Notes: generated by a model from the sequence alone, not told the origin. A DNA stretch of 55,296 nucleotides from Pseudobutyrivibrio sp. UBA3626 (GCA_002373675.1 DFLF01000016.1:1-55296), one strand, 5' to 3'. Numbered from the stretch's first letter, positions 1 to 7,179 are shown. A program made the numbers and translations.

Positions 1-738
1 AACGAAGTACTGGAAGATGTACTGAAGGTGGCAACGGATGATATCACTGAGAAACTGTATTCTCTTCTTCAGGGCGAACGTGTTATTGCCAGGATTGATC
101 AGAATGTGGTGTACAGATCACTTACGGAAGATCCTGCAAATATCTACAGTCTGCTTCTGGTGGCAGGATATCTGAAAACTCCGAAGAAAGAACTGCAAGG
201 TGATGGAGCGTGGCTGTGCGAGGTTTCGATACCGAACCGTGAGATAGCGGCAGTATATAAGAGTGAGATTCTGTCACATCTGATGCAGATCGGCGCAATG
301 GGGAGAGCTACAGCCAATAAGATTGCTGAGAGTCTTTATGCACAGGATACAAAGAAACTGCAGGACGGAATAGGAGAATATTTAAAGAAGAGTATCAGCT
401 TCTACGATGCCGGAGCGGAGGGCTTTTATCATGGGCTTGTTCTCGGGCTTATCGCTTTGATGGATAATCAGTATCGGATCAGATCTAACAGAGAGTCCGG
501 CGACGGACGATATGATATCAGCTTGTTCCCGAGGGAAAATAAATACCCGGGGATGATCATGGAACTGAAGTGGGATAAGGATCTGAGTGACGAGGAACTG
601 GATGCCTTATCCGCAGAAGCGCTTGATCAGATAGACGACAAAGGCTACGATACTGAAATGTGTGAGGAGGGTGTAACTCAGATTATAAAATTCGGGATAG
701 CCTTCTCAGGAAAAAGAGTAAAGATAAGAACGGAATAA
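1..738 (+). CDS. AAA-ATPase/PD-(D/E)XK nuclease-like protein, 3' part
   Basis: The reading frame is open from base 1, so this is the C-terminal part of a longer protein cut by the window edge; the GTG at 28 is internal. The last ~100 residues carry a PD-(D/E)XK-like core: an acidic residue in the GRYDI strand, then an E-L-K motif in the strand MIMELKW. The order (helical region, then this nuclease fold) matches the C-terminal DUF1703 half of the AAA-ATPase-like family (PF09820 plus PDDEXK_9) that is abundant in Clostridia and Bacteroidetes. The physiological role of that family is not established. It ends 52 bases before a good intrinsic terminator. The ATPase domain itself cannot be seen here. 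Confidence 0.75.
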   Translation, partial: NEVLEDVLKVATDDITEKLYSLLQGERVIARIDQNVVYRSLTEDPANIYSLLLVAGYLKTPKKELQGDGAWLCEVSIPNREIAAVYKSEILSHLMQIGAMGRATANKIAESLYAQDTKKLQDGIGEYLKKSISFYDAGAEGFYHGLVLGLIALMDNQYRIRSNRESGDGRYDISLFPRENKYPGMIMELKWDKDLSDEELDALSAEALDQIDDKGYDTEMCEEGVTQIIKFGIAFSGKRVKIRTE

Positions 739-789
739 AACAATGTGATTAGAGACCACTATGAATAAAAATATATAAATAAGTAATAT

Positions 790-829
790 GCGCTTTCTAG
801 AACAATTAAATTTTAGAAAGTGCTTTTTT
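790..829 (+). terminator. Intrinsic terminator after the AAA-ATPase-like gene
   Basis: A 10-bp stem (790-799 with 814-823, one G-U pair) encloses a 14-base loop and is followed by six T. It separates the upstream gene from the toxin-antitoxin region. Confidence 0.8.
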
Positions 830-1133
830 AGTAATGTTCTTGCAATGTTTAGCAATGATTATCCGTATGTTTGTCGGGCTTTTTGCGCACAACATAGTTT
901 CATGTAGAGAGCAGGAAAAAGCAGGCTTTCAATACGAAGGAACACTAAGAAGTGAAGGAAAACCATGAGTATATATCCGATAAAAGCAAAGGCGAGCACA
1001 TTTTTCGTCCTAAAAACGCAACAATATCTTGAATATTTGTCCTTAAAATGTTATCAAAATGACAAGGGGACGGGTACATTGTCACAGATTATACGATATA
1101 TAAAAGGTAAAACAAAGATTTTTAAAAAGGCAG
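830..1133. other. Intergenic region without a convincing gene
   Basis: About 300 bases between the terminator at 790-829 and the toxin-antitoxin promoter. A 60-codon frame at 965-1147 has a passable ribosome site, but its composition is not protein-like and it runs through a REP-like repeat, so I do not call it. The only clear element is that repeat (1060-1084). Confidence 0.5.
1060..1084. repeat. REP-like palindromic repeat, copy 1
   Basis: A 25-base element with inverted ends TGACAA/TTGTCA around a core with GGGGACGGG. The identical 25 bases recur at 3079-3103, and a variant with a shorter core lies at 21945-21971. Small repeats of this style in Firmicutes resemble REP elements moved by Y1 (RAYT-type) transposases. 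No such transposase is in the window, so that link is inference. Confidence 0.75.
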
Positions 1134-1199
1134 TGATAGGATATTGACAAAATTCTATCATTCAAGTAAAATGATAGTAATATATAAAAAGTCTATCAT
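1133..1199 (+). promoter_or_regulatory. Toxin-antitoxin promoter with two inverted-repeat operators
   Basis: TTGACA at 1144-1149, a 17-base spacer and TAAAAT at 1167-1172 form a near-consensus sigma-A promoter. Two copies of TGATAG-N15-CTATCA surround it: 1134-1139/1155-1160 spans the -35, and 1172-1177/1193-1198 lies from the end of the -10 over the start site. Both copies have exactly the same 15-base gap. This is the layout of an autorepressed toxin-antitoxin operon. The likely repressor is the HTH-containing antitoxin encoded at 1645. The ribosome site AAAGGAGAGG follows directly. Confidence 0.8.
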
Positions 1200-1216
1200 G
1201 AAAGGAGAGGGATTAT

Positions 1217-1594
1217 TTGGAAATAACTAGAGATGAAATAAGAGACTATCTAAGTGATGTAAAAAAATCTGTAAATGATGGGCGTTATCAGATATCGCCC
1301 AGAGCAAAAAATCAGAGTTTATATATAGATTACATTTTTTCAGAAGCACGATGTAGGGAAATACTATTGGATTTGGAGGTTGATGACTTTTCTGATGCGG
1401 TACAGAATGACCATCCGCAACATCTAGAGGAGATTCTTTATATATTTGGCAAGGAAGTATCGCTATTACCTAAACAAGGAGGTAGTGAGGAAACAGTCGC
1501 ATTGTATATCAAGTTTAATAAGCTGACTAACCTTTATGTAATTGTAATATCTTTCCACAAGCAGGAATATCCGTTAACTTATAAGTTTAAGTAA
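1217..1594 (+). CDS. MqsR-like type II toxin
   Basis: 125 residues starting at TTG, placed 6 bases after AAAGGAGAGG. The C-terminal half follows the pattern of the MqsR interferase family (RelE-like fold): a helix ending in DLEVDDF, a short SDAVQNDHP stretch like the DFYKSMTTYSDH segment of E. coli MqsR, and closing strands VALYIKF and YVIVISFHK like VYLKI and VLIVSFKEK. It would be an mRNA endoribonuclease. It lies 50 bases upstream of the antitoxin and shares its promoter, the same gene order as mqsRA. Catalytic residues cannot be assigned with certainty by eye, and divergence from MqsR is large. The family call rests on this pattern plus the partner gene. Confidence 0.65.
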   Translation: MEITRDEIRDYLSDVKKSVNDGRYQISPRAKNQSLYIDYIFSEARCREILLDLEVDDFSDAVQNDHPQHLEEILYIFGKEVSLLPKQGGSEETVALYIKFNKLTNLYVIVISFHKQEYPLTYKFK

Positions 1595-1644
1595 GAACAG
1601 GAAAATAAGGAAAATAGAATAAGGAGAAAAGGGAGGACAATGAC

Positions 1645-2649
1645 ATGGCAAAGGAGAGAACACAGTTTTGTATAGAGTGCAGAAAAGAAACAGGATATGA
1701 GATCAGAAGAGAACATTGTACACATTGCATTAAAGGAAAGGAATATACCTTTAATGTATTAAAAGCGGTATGCGAGGAATGTGGTGAGGAAGTTAATTTA
1801 TCTGGGTTAATGGATAGTAATGCTAGATTAATTGATGAACAGTACAGGAAATTAGAAAATCTTGTGTCAGTCGAGGATATTAATACGTTAATGGAGGTTT
1901 ATAATATAGGTAAAGCTCCTTTATCCTTGGCTTTAGGATTTGGAGAAATTACTATTACTAGATATCTTCAGGGACAGTATCCATCAGTTGAATACTCTAA
2001 TATTATCCGAAAGGCGTTGTATGATGCTGATTTTATGATGGATTGCCTTGAGGAGAACAAAGCAAAAGTAGGTGATACTGCATTCAAAAAGTCATGGAAA
2101 GCAGCAATGAAACTGAAAGAACTTGTAGATTCTGTATCAGAGAAGATGCTTATTACAATTTCGTATATTTTTGAAAAGACAGGAGAGATAACTCCACTTG
2201 CTTTACAGAAGATTCTTTACTATATTCAGGGCATTTTTATGGTCAATTATGACAGACCACTATTTGGTGAGGATTGTCAAGCTTGGTTACATGGTCCGGT
2301 GTATGAAGAAGTGTATAATATGTTTAAAGGCTTTAAATACAATCCTATTGAAGATAAAAGATTTGTAATTTTCAGAGATAGATTTCAGATGCTTTCAGAT
2401 GAGGAGAAGAAGGTAATAGATATGGTTCTTAACTCATTTGGAATGTATAGTGGAAAAACATTAGAAAGGATTACTCATAAAGAAGCACCATGGGCTGATG
2501 CTTATGATGATAACAATGTTTGTGGGTATACAAATGAACTTATTACAAAAGAGGCTATTAGAAATTATTTTAAGTCGATATCGCAGGATTTTAATCTCAA
2601 ATCTGAGGAGGGATTAAAGGTGTATATTCATAAAAAATTAGCGTGTTAA
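1645..2649 (+). CDS. MqsA-like antitoxin with zinc finger, HTH and Panacea (DUF4065) domain
   Basis: 334 residues. The N-terminus has paired cysteines (CIEC, CTHC and CEEC within residues ~8-50), a zinc-binding module like that of MqsA. Residues ~75-140 form a helix-turn-helix with the TRYLQGQYPS segment typical of MqsA/XRE-type proteins, the likely operator-binding part. Residues ~165-310 match the Panacea/SocA domain (DUF4065): TPLALQKILYYIQG, the WLHGPVY motif and a late KEAPWADAY segment. Panacea domains are known as versatile toxin-neutralising modules, and some family members work as proteolytic adaptors. Here it should bind the MqsR-like toxin encoded just upstream and repress the shared promoter. 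Which domain neutralises the toxin cannot be read from sequence. Confidence 0.8.
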   Translation: MAKERTQFCIECRKETGYEIRREHCTHCIKGKEYTFNVLKAVCEECGEEVNLSGLMDSNARLIDEQYRKLENLVSVEDINTLMEVYNIGKAPLSLALGFGEITITRYLQGQYPSVEYSNIIRKALYDADFMMDCLEENKAKVGDTAFKKSWKAAMKLKELVDSVSEKMLITISYIFEKTGEITPLALQKILYYIQGIFMVNYDRPLFGEDCQAWLHGPVYEEVYNMFKGFKYNPIEDKRFVIFRDRFQMLSDEEKKVIDMVLNSFGMYSGKTLERITHKEAPWADAYDDNNVCGYTNELITKEAIRNYFKSISQDFNLKSEEGLKVYIHKKLAC

Positions 2650-2668
2650 AACAGAAATGTTTATAACA

Positions 2669-2697
2669 TAAAAAAAGCCAGAGCTTAAGCTCTGACT
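2669..2697 (-). terminator. Perfect hairpin with A/T flank, minus-oriented terminator shape
   Basis: A perfect 16-base palindrome (2679-2694) is preceded on the plus strand by seven A, so on the minus strand it reads as a stem followed by a T run. No minus-strand gene ends here. It may instead be the 5' stem of the leader upstream of the microprotein gene. Confidence 0.4.
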
Positions 2698-2793
2698 ATT
2701 CCCTTGTGAAAGGTTACCCCTTCAACGTTATTCTTAGCAAAAATAATGATACCAAAGGGTGCCACCATTTGCAAGGAGATTATGCAAAGGAGG
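2695..2793 (+). ncRNA. Structured leader upstream of the microprotein gene (candidate regulatory RNA)
   Basis: Between the 2679-2694 palindrome and the microprotein ribosome site lie two further candidate stems. ACCCCTT near 2715 can pair with AAGGGT near 2755, with outer GGT/ACC pairs and an internal TTATT/AATAA arm. TTTGC at 2768-2772 pairs with GCAAA at 2784-2788 directly against the GGAGG at 2789-2793. Such a stem next to the Shine-Dalgarno could modulate translation. I do not recognise a known riboswitch or Rfam motif. The folding is by eye. Confidence 0.4.
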
Positions 2794-2802
2794 TAAAATG
2801 CT

Positions 2803-2931
2803 ATGGCAGTACACCACGGTGGAAAAGTCGGAAAAGCTGGCAAAACTCTTGCATCGAAGTCATCTTCAAAACCAGCAAAGAGTAAAGCAGGTACAACATT
2901 AGCAAATCATAAAGCTAAGTGTCATAAATAA
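2803..2931 (+). CDS. 42-residue basic microprotein of unknown function
   Basis: ATG at 2803 lies 9 bases after AAAGGAGG. The product starts MAVHHGGKVGKAGKTLAS and ends LANHKAKCHK. It is about one quarter lysine, has four or five histidines and one cysteine, and has no hydrophobic segment. Composition and G-K/S-K repeats suggest an unstructured nucleic-acid- or metal-binding peptide, but no function can be assigned. The codons look like a real gene (third-position pattern, strong ribosome site, clean stop), and a structured leader precedes it. A competing ATG at 2798 would give a 34-residue frame with poor composition and a very short 4-base spacing. Confidence 0.65.
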   Translation: MAVHHGGKVGKAGKTLASKSSSKPAKSKAGTTLANHKAKCHK

Positions 2932-2938
2932 CGACAAA

Positions 2939-3006
2939 GACATGGGCATGTCTGAAAACAGTCCTGTTTTATGAATTAGAAGGTTGAAATATACCTTCTA
3001 TTTTAT
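2939..3006 (+). terminator. Hairpins after the microprotein gene, probable terminator
   Basis: GACATG-GG-CATGTC (2939-2952) is followed by AGAAGGT/ACCTTCT (near 2979-3000) and an ATTTTAT tail. The second hairpin has the shape of a weak intrinsic terminator. A seven-codon ATG frame with a strong AGGAGGAGG site follows at 3033, but it is too short to call. Confidence 0.45.
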
Positions 3007-3078
3007 ACCCATTTTTAAGGAGGAGGTGTCAAAATGTACATAATTAGAAGCTCATAGAAAGGGAAAAATACTTTCTTG

Positions 3079-3103
3079 TGACAAGGGGACGGGTACATTG
3101 TCA
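3079..3103. repeat. REP-like palindromic repeat, copy 2
   Basis: Identical over 25 bases to the copy at 1060-1084, in the same orientation, with inverted ends TGACAA/TTGTCA. It lies about 130 bases upstream of the Spx/ArsC-like gene and so between two transcription units. Confidence 0.75.
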
Positions 3104-3230
3104 TACTTTCGATAGAGTTCCAAAAGTCAAGAAAAGAACTGTCAATATGTGCTATAATTATGTTGCCAAGCGTAATAATTGCACATACTCTCTCACATAT
3201 TCCTCAATAACAAATGAAAGGATAAAAACC

Positions 3231-3584
3231 ATGGTTAAAGTATATTGCTACTCAAAATGTTCAACCTGTAAGAAGGCATTAAAATGGTTGGAGGATAATA
3301 AAGTTGAACATACTATAATCGATATTAAAGGAGATAATCCGGACGAAAAGACGCTGCGGGAGCTTCACAAGAAGAGCGGCCTGCCACTAAAGAGATTATT
3401 CAACACCAGCGGACAGTTGTATCGACAGATGGAGCTGCCCAGGAAACTGCCGGACATGAGTGAAGATGAGATATTTAAGATTCTATCATCGGACGGTATG
3501 CTGGTGAAGAGACCTTTACTGGTGACTGATAGTACAGTTATCCCCGGGTTTAAGGAAGAACTCTGGAAGGACGCTTTATGTTAA
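3231..3584 (+). CDS. ArsC/Spx-family thioredoxin-fold protein
   Basis: 117 residues from ATG 3231. An upstream in-frame extension from 3078 runs through the REP-like repeat and is discarded. The protein starts with a beta strand and the CSTC motif (C-x2-C at residues ~10-13) followed by KKALKWLEDN, and ends with KRPLLVTDSTVIPGF, the RPL cis-proline signature of the ArsC/Spx/YffB family. Family members are thiol oxidoreductases, or Spx-type regulators that bind the RNA polymerase alpha subunit. The short length and two-cysteine motif fit the arsenate-reductase-like YffB/Spx group without telling them apart. The next gene overlaps its end by 7 bases, so the two are translationally coupled. Confidence 0.8.
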   Translation: MVKVYCYSKCSTCKKALKWLEDNKVEHTIIDIKGDNPDEKTLRELHKKSGLPLKRLFNTSGQLYRQMELPRKLPDMSEDEIFKILSSDGMLVKRPLLVTDSTVIPGFKEELWKDALC

Positions 3585-4198
3585 CGCGAGATGAGGCGCT
3601 TACCTATGGACTGTCCCTTCCGGACACATATCAGGATGCGCCGTTCAAGGATACCAACTGGCAGCTTGTCAGATATAAGCGGAATAAGAAAGCCTTTCTT
3701 TGGACATATGAACGTGATGGTTATATCAATCTAAATGTGAAGGTTGACCCGGAAAAAGCCTTGTTTTGGAGAGATATTTACGCATCTGTTATCCCCGGCT
3801 ACCATCAGAACAAGGAGCATTGGAACACCATTATTTTAGATGGTACGATTCCGGAGGATGACATCAAGTTGATGATTGCAGAGAGTTACGATCTGATATC
3901 GGATAGTCCGTCGAAGAGAATCTATGAGGCGGTGAAGCAGATTCCATACGGACATGTTGCTACTTATGCGCAGGTGGCGGAGGCAGCAGGTGATAGGAAG
4001 ATGGCAAGGGCTGTGGGAAATGCGCTTCACAAGAATCCCGACCCGGAGAATATTCCATGCTTTCGAGTGGTAAATGCCAAAGGAGAGCTTTCCGGAGGGT
4101 TTGCCTTTGGAGGTGTTGGAGCGCAGGCAAAGCTGCTTGAAGCAGAAGGTGTTGAGGTGATAGGTGGCAGAGTGAACCTTAAGAAATATGGAGTGTGA
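3578..4198 (+). CDS. YjbR/MmcQ domain fused to O6-alkylguanine alkyltransferase-like domain
   Basis: 206 residues. Residues 1-105 are a MmcQ/YjbR domain (CyaY-like fold; PDTYQDAPFKDTNWQLVR and the HWNTI segment). Residues ~112-206 are the DNA-binding/active-site domain of MGMT/ATL proteins (RIYEAVKQIPYGHVATYAQVAEAAG, then ARAVGNALHKNP). The active site, canonically P-C-H-R, reads P-C-F-R with Cys161, so the nucleophile is kept but the relay histidine is replaced by phenylalanine. It probably recognises alkylated or flipped guanine. Whether it still transfers alkyl groups is uncertain. It overlaps the Spx-like gene and is probably co-expressed with the DUF5131 gene downstream. Confidence 0.85.
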   Translation: MLTRDEALTYGLSLPDTYQDAPFKDTNWQLVRYKRNKKAFLWTYERDGYINLNVKVDPEKALFWRDIYASVIPGYHQNKEHWNTIILDGTIPEDDIKLMIAESYDLISDSPSKRIYEAVKQIPYGHVATYAQVAEAAGDRKMARAVGNALHKNPDPENIPCFRVVNAKGELSGGFAFGGVGAQAKLLEAEGVEVIGGRVNLKKYGV

Positions 4199-4274
4199 CA
4201 ATGCTTGTAGGATTTGTAACGCACCTTTTATGAAAAGCCTCACCGGACACATCAATTAGTCGGAGGACAGATTA

Positions 4275-5144
4275 ATGCACGATATATGGAATCCCTGGCA
4301 TGGCTGTGTAAAGTGTAGCGAGGGCTGTCAGAACTGTTATATGTTCTATCTGGATTCCCTTCATGACAAGAAGGGCTCTGATATATACAGAACGAAAGCG
4401 GGCTTTAAGTATCCCCTGTCAAAATTCCGCGACGGCACATACAAGGTAAAAAGCGGTGAGATGATAAGAGTATGTATGACCTCCGATTTTTTCCTGGAGG
4501 AAGCAGATGAGTGGAGAGATGAAGCGTGGGAGATTATGCATAGAAGACCGGATGTGAAATTCTTTTTACTGACTAAGAGACCGGAGCGTGTGGCAGACCA
4601 TCTGCCTGCCGGCTGGGGAGATGGCTGGGATAATATTATGTTCAATGTAACCTGCGAGAACCAGCGACGAGCTGATGAACGAATCCCCATACTCCTTGAA
4701 CTTCCCTTTAAGCATAAGGGAATTATGTGTGCGCCTTATATCGGACCCGTAAGTATCAGGCAGTACCTATCGGAAGGTCAGATAGAACAGGTGCTTTGCG
4801 ACGGAGAGAATTACGGAGGCGCACGCCCTTGTCATTATGAATGGGTAAAGTCTTTGCATGATGAGTGTGTGGAATATAATGTGACTTTTGTGTTCTGTGG
4901 TACCGGTCGCAGATTTGTAAAAGATGGCAAGACTTATAAGCTTGAAGGCAGTGTACAGACGCAGCAGGCATACAAGTCGGGCCTAAGCTTTGAGGGAAGG
5001 CAGATAGAGTGGAATCTTACGGATGACTGGGGCTATCCCATACCGGAAGAAAGATTGTATAAGCCATATTACGGGGAACGTTGCATGAATTGTGGAATGA
5101 GACTTACCTGCAATGGTTGTAGCAAATGTGGAAAATGCAGTTAG
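4275..5144 (+). CDS. DUF5131 (phage Gp37/Gp68-like) family protein
   Basis: 289 residues, ATG 4275 with CGGAGG upstream. It opens with IWNPWHGCVKCSEGCQNCYM, whose Cys spacing resembles a radical SAM/Fe-S cluster loop, and contains FFLLTKRPERV and NVTCENQ, hallmarks of the DUF5131 family that includes phage Gp37/Gp68. It ends with a cysteine-rich tail (C-x2-C, C-x2-C, C-x2-C within the last 20 residues), possibly a second metal site. Family members are found in phages and next to DNA-repair genes, and the reaction is not established. Position after the MGMT-like gene fits a DNA-related role, but that is inference. Confidence 0.8.
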   Translation: MHDIWNPWHGCVKCSEGCQNCYMFYLDSLHDKKGSDIYRTKAGFKYPLSKFRDGTYKVKSGEMIRVCMTSDFFLEEADEWRDEAWEIMHRRPDVKFFLLTKRPERVADHLPAGWGDGWDNIMFNVTCENQRRADERIPILLELPFKHKGIMCAPYIGPVSIRQYLSEGQIEQVLCDGENYGGARPCHYEWVKSLHDECVEYNVTFVFCGTGRRFVKDGKTYKLEGSVQTQQAYKSGLSFEGRQIEWNLTDDWGYPIPEERLYKPYYGERCMNCGMRLTCNGCSKCGKCS

Positions 5145-5150
5145 ATTTTT

Positions 5151-5175
5151 AAGACCGTTTGACGGTCTTTTTTTA
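5151..5175. terminator. Bidirectional intrinsic terminator
   Basis: An 8-bp perfect stem (5151-5158 with 5162-5169) with a 3-base loop and a long T run. It sits between the converging DUF5131 gene and the LysR remnant, and the A-rich flank of the complement lets it serve both. Confidence 0.85.
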
Positions 5176-5906
5176 ATTATTCGATTTGATTTCAAAGGAT
5201 GATTTAAGAAGATTCAAAAAGCGTTCCGCAATAGGTGTAAATGCCTGATGTCTGTTCCATGCTATATACAGACGGGTTTCGAGTCTTGGATATAAGGGGA
5301 TGAATACGAGGCCGCTTTCAGTTGAGGTATCTACCAGTTTATCAAAGGTCAGCAGATACCCGAGACCTTCCCTTGCAAAAATGGAACCGTTGTAAGCCAG
5401 TCTGAAGGATCCTTCAAGACATAAATCAGAAAAGTCGTTTCCTGCCCATTTCTTTATATCGTTATTCCATGCCTGGTCAGAGCAGAACAGGGGAATGTTC
5501 TTCAGATCTTTTATGCGGATTTGTTTTTTCGCTGAAAGAGGATCGTCTGCAGGAACTATAAGCCCCCATATGTCACTTTCAGGAAATTCGATATATTCAT
5601 ATCTGTGGCTGTCGGGCAGCTCTGCAAGAACCAAAAAGTCAAGAAGCCCTTTATCCAGTTTGTCTGCAATCTGCTCGGTGTCTCCGCTTGTGATGTGGTA
5701 ATGGAGGTTCGGATAAAGCTTCTTGAATTCACGGATGTTCTGTGCCAGGAACTTGATCTGATAGGACTCTGCCAGCCCTAAATATAGCTCACCGCCTGTT
5801 ATATCATCCATAGATACGAATTCCTGCTCTATCTTGTCTGCCATGAGTACAAGATCTTCAGCGCGGTTCCGAAGAAGTATTCCCTCATCAGTAAGGCGGA
5901 TGCAGT
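5173..5906 (-). pseudogene. LysR-family regulator lacking its DNA-binding domain
   Basis: From the ATG at 5844, 223 residues form a LysR substrate-binding domain (GELYLGLAESYQIKFLAQNI through an AREGLGYLLTF core). The frame stays open upstream to about 5906 and reads the end of a LysR N-terminal domain (IRLTDEGILLRNRAEDL), but the winged helix-turn-helix that should precede it is absent. Instead the sequence switches abruptly to the plus-strand MerR remnant. Without its HTH it cannot act as a LysR regulator. A truncated effector-binding protein could still be made from 5844, but I see no promoter for it. It is best read as a deletion product. Confidence 0.85.
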
Positions 5907-6104
5907 GTTTCAGATGTCAGTGAGATCATCCGCATGTATGAAAACGGCAGTATGAAAAATGCAATTCATATGATGAGAAAAAACAGGTGTGTGCTCATGG
6001 ATGAGCTGCACGAAAGCGGAAGGAAGATCGATTGCCTGGATCTTCTGATACGCCGGATGGAAAAAGAAATGAAGCAGGCAGACAATGAAAACGGAGGTAT
6101 TTGA
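5907..6104 (+). pseudogene. MerR-family regulator, C-terminal remnant
   Basis: The plus-strand frame reads VSDVSEIIRMYENGSM and then a coiled-coil-like RCVLMDELHESGRKIDCLDL segment ending in TGA at 6102. This is the C-terminal part of a MerR-type regulator: the end of its DNA-binding region and the dimerisation helix. The HTH half is missing and the frame meets the LysR remnant head-on at about 5903-5908. The stop is one base before the ATG of the hydrolase at 6106, so the intact gene once preceded the hydrolase in an operon and probably controlled it. Confidence 0.8.
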
Positions 6105-6105
6105 A

Positions 6106-7104
6106 ATGATCAGGAAAGAAGAATTGAACCTGGTAACAGAGTGGGATAAGACATTCCCTAAGAGTGAGAAGGTAGAACACAGCAAGGTGACATTTGTAAA
6201 CCGCTATGGAATTACCCTTGCTGCGGATATGTATACACCGAAGGGTGCGAACGGCAGACTTCCAGCTATTGCGGTCTGCGGTCCATTTGGAGCGGTTAAA
6301 GAACAGTGCAGCGGTCTCTATGCTCAGACGATGGCCGAAAGAGGATTTCTTACTATAGCTTTTGATCCTTCTTTCACGGGTGAGAGCGGTGGCAATGTAC
6401 GGTATATGGCTTCGCCGGATATCAATACCGAGGATTTTATGGCGGCTGTAGACTTCCTGTCTCTTTGCGATAAGGCCAATCCTGATCGGATTGGCATCAT
6501 CGGCATCTGTGGCTGGGGCGGCATGGCCGTCAATACAGCGGCGCTTGATACAAGAATCAAAGCTACGGTTGCTTCCACCATGTATGATATGACCAGGGTG
6601 AATGCTAAAGGATATTTTGATTCGGAAGACAGTGAAGATGCCCGCTACGAGAAGAAAAAGGCTATGTGTGCCCAGAGGCTCGAAGATTTGAAGGCGGGTG
6701 AGTATAAATTGGGTGGAGGCGTGGTAGATCCTCTTCCTGCGGATGCGCCGTTTTTTGTAAAGGATTATTACGATTATTACAAAACTGACCGTGGATATCA
6801 CGCAAGGAGCCTCAACTCCAACGGCGGATGGAATGTGATCGGGTGCGAATCCTTCATGAATCAGCCGATCCTTAAGTACAGCAATGAGATCAGAAGTGCC
6901 GTTCTTTTGATTCACGGTGAGAAGGCTCATTCCTGTTACTTCTCGAAAGACGCTTTTGAGGCAATGACAAAGGAAAGCAAATATGCTGAAAATAAAGAGC
7001 TTATGATCATTCCCGATGCCGTACATACCGATCTTTATGACGGTGGTGATAAGGATTATATTCCGTTTGATAAATTAGAGAAGTTCTTTACTGAGAACAT
7101 GTAA
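6106..7104 (+). CDS. Alpha/beta hydrolase with cysteine nucleophile (dienelactone-hydrolase-like)
   Basis: 332 residues from ATG 6106, 8 bases after GGAGG. An upstream in-frame ATG at 6085 lies inside the MerR remnant and has no ribosome site. The fold is typical: VTFVNRYGITLAADMY, AVCGPFG oxyanion region, FDPSFTGESGG, then the nucleophile elbow GICGWGG with Cys135 where serine is usual, AVLLIHGEKAH with the acid region, and a terminal histidine in PDAVHTDLY. Cysteine elbows occur in dienelactone hydrolase and in YcjY-like proteins annotated as dienelactone hydrolases. The substrate is unknown. Its former MerR regulator is decayed. Confidence 0.8.
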   Translation: MIRKEELNLVTEWDKTFPKSEKVEHSKVTFVNRYGITLAADMYTPKGANGRLPAIAVCGPFGAVKEQCSGLYAQTMAERGFLTIAFDPSFTGESGGNVRYMASPDINTEDFMAAVDFLSLCDKANPDRIGIIGICGWGGMAVNTAALDTRIKATVASTMYDMTRVNAKGYFDSEDSEDARYEKKKAMCAQRLEDLKAGEYKLGGGVVDPLPADAPFFVKDYYDYYKTDRGYHARSLNSNGGWNVIGCESFMNQPILKYSNEIRSAVLLIHGEKAHSCYFSKDAFEAMTKESKYAENKELMIIPDAVHTDLYDGGDKDYIPFDKLEKFFTENM

Positions 7105-7115
7105 TTGCTTTTTGT

Positions 7116-7150
7116 ATGGCGGATACTATTATATGCAGGGTATCCGTCAT
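7116..7150 (+). terminator. Hairpin after the hydrolase gene
   Basis: An 11-bp stem (7116-7126 with 7140-7150, one G-U pair) with a 13-base loop, 12 bases after the stop codon. The tail is only T-rich, so termination strength is doubtful. Confidence 0.5.
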
Positions 7151-7179
7151 ATATGTATTTCTGCCTTCAGGGACCGAAT

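Noticed and set aside
965..1147. 60-codon frame with a weak ribosome site
   Set aside because: It crosses the REP-like repeat and part of the toxin-antitoxin operator, and its composition is not protein-like.
2798..2902. Alternative 34-codon frame from ATG 2798
   Set aside because: Spacing to the ribosome site is only 4 bases and the composition is poor, while the overlapping 42-codon frame is clearly better.
3033..3056. Seven-codon peptide with a strong ribosome site
   Set aside because: Too short to support as a gene; it may be a leader remnant.
3078..3230. N-terminal extension of the ArsC/Spx-like protein
   Set aside because: It runs through the second REP-like repeat, and the family starts at the MVKVYCYSKCSTC segment from ATG 3231.
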